Assembly: GCA_006739055.1 (NCBI GenBank)
Contig: AP019702.1
Span: forward strand, 3,683,388-3,747,387
Source of the DNA: Allostella vacuolata
GTDB lineage: Bacteria > Pseudomonadota > Alphaproteobacteria > ATCC43930 > Allostellaceae
Length of the DNA: 64,000 bases
Direction of reading: 5' to 3'
In this document: positions 52,484-60,033 of the stretch, in pieces
Layout: each line of letters starts with the position of its first letter
How positions within the stretch are numbered: position 1 is the stretch's first letter
Translations under genes and position numbers: made by a program
Notes under the pieces: generated by a model
What the model saw: only the letters and a program-made list of their open reading frames with translations
Databases searched by the model: none
Told to the model about the DNA's origin: nothing

Positions 52484-52972
52484 ATGAAGAGCCCGACACA
52501 GATGCCTGCGGCCCCTGCCCCGGCACCATCCCAGTTCGATGACGAGATCCCGTCCTGGTTCGCCATCGCCCAGGCCGAGATCGGCGAGAAGGAGATCGAC
52601 GGGTCCGGATCCAATCCTCGGATCACGGAGTACTTCACCGCGACCACCCTCGGCGCCCAGCCCGACCATGTGCCATGGTGCGGCGCCTTCGTCAGTTTCT
52701 GCCTGCGCGAGGCGGGCATCCTCAACAAAGGGTCCGCCCGCGCCGCCGACTGGCTGCGATGGGGCCAGACGCTGACGTCTCCCCGCCCGGGATGCGTCGT
52801 CGTGCTCAAGCCCCAGGCGGCCGGCGCGTCGGGCCATGTCGGATTCTGGGTAAAGGAGGAAGGCGGCAAGATCTTCCTGCTGGCCGGCAACCAGTCCAAC
52901 CAGGTCAATGTCACCCGCTTCGACGCGCGTGAACTGGTCCGCGACGGATATCGCTGGCCGTCGCGGACCTGA
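52484..52972 (+). CDS. TIGR02594-type peptidoglycan amidase/NlpC-like protein
   Basis: A 162-residue protein. WFAIAQAEIGEKEIDGSGSN is the family opening; C66 in PWCGAFVSFCL and H118 in SGHVGFWV are the probable catalytic pair, with Asn/Gln in LLAGNQSNQVN. It matches the TIGR02594 group of small cysteine amidases, found in phages and as secreted cell-wall-active proteins. It has no signal peptide: either exported by another route or delivered like an effector. It closes the cluster and is convergent with the E2 gene. Confidence 0.85.
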   Translation: MKSPTQMPAAPAPAPSQFDDEIPSWFAIAQAEIGEKEIDGSGSNPRITEYFTATTLGAQPDHVPWCGAFVSFCLREAGILNKGSARAADWLRWGQTLTSPRPGCVVVLKPQAAGASGHVGFWVKEEGGKIFLLAGNQSNQVNVTRFDARELVRDGYRWPSRT

Positions 52973-52986
52973 GGCGACGGCGCCGC

Positions 52987-54249
52987 CTACACGAACATCA
53001 TCGCCGGCGCTTCCAGCAGCGCCTTGATGCGCTGGACGAAGAGGGCGGCGTCCCAGCCGTCGATCACCCGGTGGTCGAAGCTGGACGACAGGTTCATCAT
53101 CCGGCGCGGCACGAACTGGCTGCCGTCCCACACCGGGCGGACCTGGATCTTGTTGACGCCGACGATCGCCACCTCGGGATGGTTGATCACCGGGGTGGTG
53201 GCGATGCCGCCCATGGCGCCGAGCGAGGTGATGGTGATGGTCGAGCCGCCCAGCTCCTCGCGGCTGGCGGTGCCGGCCCGGGCGGCGTCGGCGAGGCGCG
53301 CGATCTCGGCCGCGCAGCCCCACAGGTCGCGCGCCTCGGCATGGCGGACGACGGGCACGACCAGGCCGGACGGGGTCTGCGCCGCGACCCCGACATGGAC
53401 GCCGCCGAAGCGGTGGATCACCCCCGCCTCGTCATCGTAGTGGGCGTTCATTGCCGGCTGCTCGGCCACCGCCTTGACCATCGCCCGCATCAGGAACGGC
53501 AGGATCGTCAGGCGCGGCCGGCCCTCCACCTTCTCCTTGTTGAGGGCGGCCCGCAAATCCTCGAGCGCGCCCACATCCACCTCCTCGACATAGGTGATGT
53601 GGGCGATGCGGCGCTTGGAGAGCGCCATGCGCTCGGCGATGCGCCGGCGCAGGCCGACCACCTTGACGTCCTCGACCGCCAGGTTCGGCCGCAGCCCCGA
53701 GGCGGCGGCCGGCTGGCTGCCGGCGGCGAAGAAGCTTTCCAGGTCGTCATGGGTGATGCGGCCGGCCGGGCCGCTGCCGCGCACCTGGCGCAGGTCGACC
53801 CCGGCATCGCGGGCGCGCTTGCGCACCGCCGGCGACGCGATCGGCCGCTCGCCCTCGCGCCGCGGCGCGCCGCCCAGCGCCGGAGCGGCGGCGGAAGATG
53901 CCGGGCGGGCGGCGGCCGCCACCGGCGGGGCCGCCTTCGCCGGCGACGCGGGCGGGGGCTCGGCCTCGGCCGGCGGAGGCGCAGCCGGGGCTGCCGCCTG
54001 CCCCTCGCCCGCCACCTCCAGCCGGACCAGCGGCGCGCCCACGGCGATCTTGTCGCCGACCTCGCCCGCCACCCACTCGATCCTTCCTGCGACCGGCGAC
54101 GGGATCTCGACCGCGGCCTTGTCGGTCATGACGCTGGCCAGCACCGTGTCCTCGGCCACCAGGTCGCCGACCTTGACGTTCCACTCGACCAGCTCGGCCT
54201 CGGCCACGCCTTCGCCGATGTCCGGCAGCTTGATGATGTGGGTCGCCAT
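52987..54249 (-). CDS. bkdB: 2-oxo acid dehydrogenase E2, dihydrolipoyl acyltransferase (branched-chain type)
   Basis: A 420-residue E2. One lipoyl domain (1-80, lipoylated K44 in MTDKAAVEI), an Ala/Pro-rich linker, an E3-binding domain (about 140-175, SPAVRKRARDAGVDL) and a catalytic domain ending in SSSFDHRVIDGWD, with H393 and D397. It transfers the acyl group from lipoyl to CoA. It begins 1 bp after the E1beta gene. One lipoyl domain and the E1alpha type point to branched-chain 2-oxo acids rather than pyruvate; not proven. Confidence 0.9.
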   Translation of the reverse strand: MATHIIKLPDIGEGVAEAELVEWNVKVGDLVAEDTVLASVMTDKAAVEIPSPVAGRIEWVAGEVGDKIAVGAPLVRLEVAGEGQAAAPAAPPPAEAEPPPASPAKAAPPVAAAARPASSAAAPALGGAPRREGERPIASPAVRKRARDAGVDLRQVRGSGPAGRITHDDLESFFAAGSQPAAASGLRPNLAVEDVKVVGLRRRIAERMALSKRRIAHITYVEEVDVGALEDLRAALNKEKVEGRPRLTILPFLMRAMVKAVAEQPAMNAHYDDEAGVIHRFGGVHVGVAAQTPSGLVVPVVRHAEARDLWGCAAEIARLADAARAGTASREELGGSTITITSLGAMGGIATTPVINHPEVAIVGVNKIQVRPVWDGSQFVPRRMMNLSSSFDHRVIDGWDAALFVQRIKALLEAPAMMFV

Positions 54250-54250
54250 C

Positions 54251-55264
54251 TCAGCCTGCCATCGCTTCGAGCAGCGCCTCGCCGACGCGCTTCGGCCCCG
54301 GGAAATAGTCCCATTCCTGGGCGTGGGGATAGGGCGTGTCCCAGCCGGCGACGCGGCCGATCGGTGCCTCCAGCGAATAGAAGCAGGCCTCCTGGACCAG
54401 CGCCACCAGCTCGGCCCCGAAGCCCGAGGTGAGCGTCGCCTCATGGACGACGATGCAGCGCCCGGTGCGCGCGACCGAGGCCTGGATCGTCTCCAGGTCG
54501 AGCGGCAGCAGGGTGCGCAGGTCGATCACCTCGGCATCGACCCCGGTCGCCTCCGCCGCCGCGATCGCGACATGGACCATGGTGCCGTAGGCAAGGACGG
54601 TCACGGCGGCACCCGGCCGGCGCACCACCGCCCGCCCCAGCGGGACGGTGAAGTGCCCCTCCGGCACCTCGCCCAGCGCATGCTTCGACCAGGGCGTGAC
54701 CGGGCGGTCGTGGTGGCCGTCGAAGGGGCCGTTGTAGAGCCGCTTGGGCTCCAGGAAGATGACCGGGTCGTCGTCCTCGATCGCCGCGATCAGGAGGCCC
54801 TTGGCGTCGTGCGGGTTGGACGGCACCACCGTCTTCAGCCCGGCGACATGGGTGAACAGGGCCTCCGGGCTCTGGCTGTGGGTCTGCCCGCCGAAGATGC
54901 CGCCGCCCGTTGGCATGCGGATGGTGAGCGGCGCGGTGAAGTCACCGTTGGAGCGGTAGCGCAGGCGGGCCGCCTCCGACACGATCTGGTCGTAGGCCGG
55001 ATAGACATAGTCCGCGAACTGGATCTCGACGCAGGGGCGCAGGCCGTAGGCGGCCATGCCGATCGCGGTGCCGACGATGCCGCTCTCGTTGATCGGCGTG
55101 TCGAAGCAGCGCGCGGCGCCGAACTTCTGCTGCAGGCCCTGGGTGCAGCGGAAGACGCCGCCGAAATAGCCGACATCCTCGCCGAACACGACGACGTTGG
55201 CGTCGCGGGTCATGGCGACCGTCATCGCGTCGCGGATCGCCTCGATCATGGTCATGCGCGCCAT
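54251..55264 (-). CDS. bkdA2: 2-oxo acid dehydrogenase E1 beta subunit
   Basis: A 337-residue TPP-enzyme subunit. MIEAIRDAMTVAMTRDANVV, FGEDVGYFGGVFR and TPINESGIVGTAIGMAAYGL are the standard E1beta blocks. It pairs with the upstream E1alpha at a 4-bp gap, and is followed by E2, giving a complete E1/E2 operon; the E3 gene is not in it. Confidence 0.92.
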   Translation of the reverse strand: MARMTMIEAIRDAMTVAMTRDANVVVFGEDVGYFGGVFRCTQGLQQKFGAARCFDTPINESGIVGTAIGMAAYGLRPCVEIQFADYVYPAYDQIVSEAARLRYRSNGDFTAPLTIRMPTGGGIFGGQTHSQSPEALFTHVAGLKTVVPSNPHDAKGLLIAAIEDDDPVIFLEPKRLYNGPFDGHHDRPVTPWSKHALGEVPEGHFTVPLGRAVVRRPGAAVTVLAYGTMVHVAIAAAEATGVDAEVIDLRTLLPLDLETIQASVARTGRCIVVHEATLTSGFGAELVALVQEACFYSLEAPIGRVAGWDTPYPHAQEWDYFPGPKRVGEALLEAMAG

Positions 55265-55268
55265 CGGC

Positions 55269-56600
<1,332 letters not shown>

Positions 56601-57107
56601 CTAGAGGGCTCTTCGGGTCGACCTGTCTTCGAGCGCATAGCCCCCGGCTTCTTCGCTGAGCCGGGAGAGGCGATCGAGCGCGGACATTCGCCGGGCGTCG
56701 CGCTGCGTCTTGAAGGCCAGGACGTCGGCGAGCCGCAGGCGCCGGTGGCGACCCACTTTCCGGGCCGGGATCTCGCCCGCGTCGACCAGCCGGACGAGGT
56801 ACTGGCGAGACAGATTCAGAAGGTCTGCCGCTTCCTGTGTCGACAGAACCGCGTCGTCCGGCATGATCGCCACCGGACGACCTTCGGCGACGAGTTCCGC
56901 CGCGCGATGGATGATCGCGGCCAGTGCGGCAGGAAGCTCGACCCTCTCGCCTTGCGCATCGATGACGGCGACCGGGTTGCGTTCCGCCGTCGGGGCCGAG
57001 GACAGCAGCAGCGCGATCCGCGCTGCCGCCGTCCGCTCGCGGGCCGGAATGGTCTTCGCGGGGTCGGCCGGGGCCTTGTTGGATGAGGGGCGGACATCGG
57101 CGATCAT
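56601..57107 (-). CDS. Excisionase-type helix-turn-helix antitoxin-like protein
   Basis: A 168-residue protein. The N-terminal half contains ELPAALAAIIHRAAELVAEG, as in the dimerising part of antitoxins that accompany PIN toxins; the C-terminal half has a MerR/excisionase-type HTH (LSTQEAADLLNLSRQYLVRL). In the usual arrangement the PIN toxin gene follows directly on the same strand; here the next gene downstream is E1alpha, so the antitoxin is orphaned. A PIN N-terminus does occur on the opposite strand, starting at 57155. Confidence 0.75.
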   Translation of the reverse strand: MIADVRPSSNKAPADPAKTIPARERTAAARIALLLSSAPTAERNPVAVIDAQGERVELPAALAAIIHRAAELVAEGRPVAIMPDDAVLSTQEAADLLNLSRQYLVRLVDAGEIPARKVGRHRRLRLADVLAFKTQRDARRMSALDRLSRLSEEAGGYALEDRSTRRAL

Positions 57108-57154
57108 GACGGCAATATGGTGCGCGAACGCTACAGACGCAACTGGCAGGCTGA

Positions 57155-57223
57155 ATGCTGATCGCCATCCTGGATGCCGATGTGCTCTTCCCGATGATGC
57201 TGCGCGATACGCTGTTGCGGCAG
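57155..57223 (+). pseudogene. Remnant of a PIN-domain toxin N-terminus
   Basis: The frame from ATG 57155 begins MLIAILDADVLFPMMLRDTL, which matches the N-terminal strand and acidic residue of VapC-like PIN toxins. Similarity stops after about 23 codons and no continuation is seen in the other frames, so the rest has been deleted. It is divergent from the orphan antitoxin by 47 bp. Confidence 0.6.
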
Positions 57224-57389
57224 CGTCAAACGAGGAGACCTCGCTGCCGAGGGTGCCTGATCCGGCGTGCCGCCCTTGATCGATTTCGCCGACCCGCGGC
57301 TGTGATGGCGCCACAGGGCCCTTTCGAGCCGACCCAATCGCTGGCTACATACCGCCTGGACGACGATGGAACCGAGAGGGAGCCGCCGG

Positions 57390-57755
57390 ATGGCGTGGAA
57401 ACGGATGGTGCTGGAGATCGGCATGGGCACCGATATCCGCGGCGGCGACAGCACCAAGGCGGCCGTCCGCGCCCTGCGCGACGCGCTGTGGCACAACTCG
57501 CTCGGCATCGCCGAGCTGGTCGGCCAGTCGTCGGACGCGATGCGGGTCGACGTCATGATCGGCGTGCCGCGGCCGGAGACGGTGGACCATGCCGCCGTGC
57601 TGGCCGTCCTGCCGCACGGCACCGGCACGGTCGAGGTGGTGGAAGGCGGCCTCGCCATCCCCAGGGACGGCAGCAGCGACATGACCCTGATTGCCCATGC
57701 GGCCGCGATCGTCCATCTCGACCTGCCCGAGGCGGAGACGTCCCATGGCCGCTAG
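57390..57755 (+). CDS. Lin0512-family protein, copy 1
   Basis: A 121-residue soluble protein. The N-terminal block VLEIGMGTDIRGGDSTKAAV and the central DVMIGVPRPETVD are the features of the Lin0512 family. No catalytic function is established for the family. The ATG at 57390 follows GAGAGGGAG; the C-terminal 11 bp overlap a second copy, so both are made from one mRNA. Confidence 0.85.
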   Translation: MAWKRMVLEIGMGTDIRGGDSTKAAVRALRDALWHNSLGIAELVGQSSDAMRVDVMIGVPRPETVDHAAVLAVLPHGTGTVEVVEGGLAIPRDGSSDMTLIAHAAAIVHLDLPEAETSHGR

Positions 57756-58083
57756 GCGCGTGATCCTGGAGATGGGGGCCGGCAACGATCTGCATGGCGG
57801 CGACTACACCAAGGCCGCCATCCGCGCGGTGCAGGATGCCCTCCACCACAGCTCGCTCACCTTCATCCGCACGCTCGGCATCGACAAGGCGAGCCTGATC
57901 GTCGAGGTGACGATCGGCGTGCAGAAGCCCGACCGGGTCGACCTCGACCGGGTCAAGGCGGCGCTGCCGGTCGGCCAGGTCACGGTCCGCGCGGTCAAGG
58001 GCGGCCTCGACGTGCCCGACGCCGAAGGCGGCGACTTCGCGGCGATCGCCAGCGCGGCGATCGAGGTGCGGGTGGAGCGGTAG
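57745..58083 (+). CDS. Lin0512-family protein, copy 2
   Basis: A 112-residue paralogue of the previous gene (VILEMGAGNDLHGGDYTKAA, VEVTIGVQKPDRVDLDRVKA). The start lies inside the end of copy 1. The pair probably assembles as a hetero-oligomer, by analogy with other overlapping duplicated genes; no biochemical data are known to me. Confidence 0.85.
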   Translation: MAARRVILEMGAGNDLHGGDYTKAAIRAVQDALHHSSLTFIRTLGIDKASLIVEVTIGVQKPDRVDLDRVKAALPVGQVTVRAVKGGLDVPDAEGGDFAAIASAAIEVRVER

Positions 58084-58100
58084 GAGACGGCCGGCCCCGA

Positions 58101-58508
58101 TCAGGCGGCGGCATCCTTCGCCGTCGTTCCCCTGGTCCGCTTTCCCTCGGCGTTCACCCCGAGGGCCCGGAAAGCCGCCGCGGGCTCGCGGGCCACGATC
58201 CGCAACAGGCTGATGCCGGCCGGACCCGGCACCGAGCGGCGCTGTTCCCAGTTCCGAAGCGTGCCCAGGGGCAGGCCGAGCGCGGCGGCAAGGGTCTCCT
58301 GCGCCATGCCGAGCTGCTTGCGGATCGCCTTCACGTCCGGCAGCGGCTCGCCCAGGTCCGTGACGTCCCGGACGAGATCGGGATCTTCCATGCATTGCCG
58401 ATCGATGTCCGCGTCGGTCATCGCGGCCAGCCGCTTCAGGTCGGTCCGGCCCTTGTGCGTCGCGGCCGCCTCAAGGGTAATGCCGGTTACCCGAACGTCT
58501 CGCGCCAT
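58101..58508 (-). CDS. XRE-type helix-turn-helix antitoxin with BrnA-like N-terminal region
   Basis: A 135-residue protein. The first half (KGRTDLKRLAAMTDADIDRQ) has the charged pattern found in BrnA and related antitoxins; the second half is a Cro/XRE helix-turn-helix (GMAQETLAAALGLPLGTLRN). The ATG at 58508 has GAGGAAGC upstream. Directly before it, in frame and on the same strand, is a BrnT toxin N-terminus without a start codon. It may be a remaining antitoxin controlling nothing now. Confidence 0.7.
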   Translation of the reverse strand: MARDVRVTGITLEAAATHKGRTDLKRLAAMTDADIDRQCMEDPDLVRDVTDLGEPLPDVKAIRKQLGMAQETLAAALGLPLGTLRNWEQRRSVPGPAGISLLRIVAREPAAAFRALGVNAEGKRTRGTTAKDAAA

Positions 58509-58580
58509 AGCTTCCTCGGCATCGGCAAAGTCGATCCCGTGCTTCTCCAATACCAAAGCGTGCTTTTCGGGATCCCAGCC
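58509..58580 (-). pseudogene. BrnT toxin N-terminal fragment, in frame with the antitoxin gene
   Basis: 24 codons reading GWDPEKHALVLEKHGIDFAD, typical of the BrnT N-terminus. In the reading frame there is a stop at 58620-58622 and no ATG, GTG or TTG before TTG 58556. The fragment runs straight into the antitoxin ATG, so most of brnT has been deleted. Confidence 0.6.
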
Positions 58581-58673
58581 GACTTTCCCAGGGAAATATA
58601 CGCACCATGCGCACAGCGATCAATGGCCCGGTACGCAACGCGCGCACTCGCACACCAAGGCTGGCGATACGCC

Positions 58674-58862
58674 TCAGCCCCGGCGGAAGCGGAGTGCCCA
58701 GGCGATGGCCAGGACCGGGACCAGCAGGCCGATCCAGGACAGGATGTCGTAGACGCCGTCGCCCAGCAGGGCGGCGACCAGCCCGACGATGCTGAGCAGG
58801 GCGATCGCCGCGGGGGCCGCGAAGATGCGCCGCAGCGACTGGGCGGCGGCCGGCCGGCTCAT
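58674..58862 (-). CDS. Small two-helix membrane protein in siderophore operon
   Basis: A 62-residue protein with two hydrophobic helices (ALLSIVGLVAALLGDGVYDI and ILSWIGLLVPVLAIAWAL) and a basic C-terminus. It overlaps the PepSY gene by 4 bp (ATGA), so it belongs to the iron-uptake operon. Small proteins of this type often follow PepSY proteins; function unknown. Confidence 0.75.
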   Translation of the reverse strand: MSRPAAAQSLRRIFAAPAAIALLSIVGLVAALLGDGVYDILSWIGLLVPVLAIAWALRFRRG

Positions 58863-60019
58863 CGGGACCGCTCCAGGCCGGCGGGCAGCGCGCCGCCGGC
58901 ATCGATCTCCTGCAGCCGGCTCGCGAGCGCGGTGCGGCGGCGGCCGAGCCACAGGTAGATGCCGCTGCCCAGGATGACGATCGCGACCAGGTCCAGGATC
59001 GCCCACAGGATCTTCAGCGGCAGCCCGCCATAGTCGCCGAAATGGAGCGGCTGGGAGAGCTTCAGCACCAGCATGTACCAGGGCATGGAGCGCATGGCGG
59101 TGAGCTCCCCCGTCACCGCGTCGACCAGCGCCGGGGTCAGCAGCCGCTCGGTCGCCGGCGTCGCCCCGCGCAGCCAGACGGCGTAGTGGTGGTTGCTGCT
59201 GAAGCGCACGCCGGGGAAGGCGACGAACTGCGGCCGGGTGCCGGGCGCGGCCGCCATCGCCGTCGCCACGGCCGCATCGACCGAGGCGAAGCGTTCCGGC
59301 ACCGGCTTGCCCTGGTAGGGGGCGATCATCTGCGCCAGCTGATCGAAGCGCCAATAGGCGACGAGCGGCGTCGACAGGGTGTTGATGACCCCGGTCAGGC
59401 CGACGACGCTGAGCCACAGCAATGTGACGATGCCCAGCATGTTGTGCAGGTCGAGCCATTGGAGGCGCCGGCTGCGCTCGGTGCGCACGGTGCCGAACGG
59501 CAGCCGCCGCATGAAGGGGACATAGACGACGACGCCCGAGACGATGGCGGCGAACATCAGGAAGCCCATGAAGCCGAGGAACAGCTCGCCCGGCAGCCCG
59601 GCGAACATGTCGACATGGAGGCGCAGGATGACGTGCATGAAGCCGCCATCGTCCAGCTTGCCGATGATGACCGCGGTGCGGCGGTCGATCGGGGTGATGT
59701 TCATCTGCCGGGCGGCGGCGTCGGCGCCGGGGCCGGTGGTCACATTGACGACCGGCTGGTGCTCGTCGAAGCTCATGTAGAGCGGCCGCTCGCCCGGATA
59801 GGCGGCGACCGCGGCCGCCACCGCGTCGTCCAGCGACTTCGGCGCCTGGCCGGCCGGCACCGGCGGCAGCACCCGCTCGCCCTCGAGCAGGTGGTCGATC
59901 TCGTCGTGGAAGATGAGCGGCAGGCCGGTCAGGCACAGCAGCAGCATGAAGACGGTACACACCAGGCTCGTCCATTTGTGGACGAGGTACCAGACCTTGA
60001 CCGACCGGCCGCTCATCAT
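58859..60019 (-). CDS. PepSY-associated membrane protein (siderophore reductase-like)
   Basis: A 386-residue inner-membrane protein with three to four helices and a periplasmic part. VHKWTSLVCTVFMLLLCLTG at the N-terminus and LHNMLGIVTLLWLSVVGLTG with conserved His residues match PepSY-TM proteins, some of which reduce ferric siderophores via heme-linked helices. Two adjacent ATGs at 60019/60016. Located right after the TonB receptor, it probably releases iron from the imported complex. Confidence 0.88.
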   Translation of the reverse strand: MMSGRSVKVWYLVHKWTSLVCTVFMLLLCLTGLPLIFHDEIDHLLEGERVLPPVPAGQAPKSLDDAVAAAVAAYPGERPLYMSFDEHQPVVNVTTGPGADAAARQMNITPIDRRTAVIIGKLDDGGFMHVILRLHVDMFAGLPGELFLGFMGFLMFAAIVSGVVVYVPFMRRLPFGTVRTERSRRLQWLDLHNMLGIVTLLWLSVVGLTGVINTLSTPLVAYWRFDQLAQMIAPYQGKPVPERFASVDAAVATAMAAAPGTRPQFVAFPGVRFSSNHHYAVWLRGATPATERLLTPALVDAVTGELTAMRSMPWYMLVLKLSQPLHFGDYGGLPLKILWAILDLVAIVILGSGIYLWLGRRRTALASRLQEIDAGGALPAGLERSR

Positions 60020-60033
60020 CGCCGCCGACGCCC

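Noticed and set aside
47504-52972. Prophage remnant, because of the endolysin-like amidase
   Set aside because: No phage structural, integrase or holin gene, and neighbours carry export signals and a protease instead.
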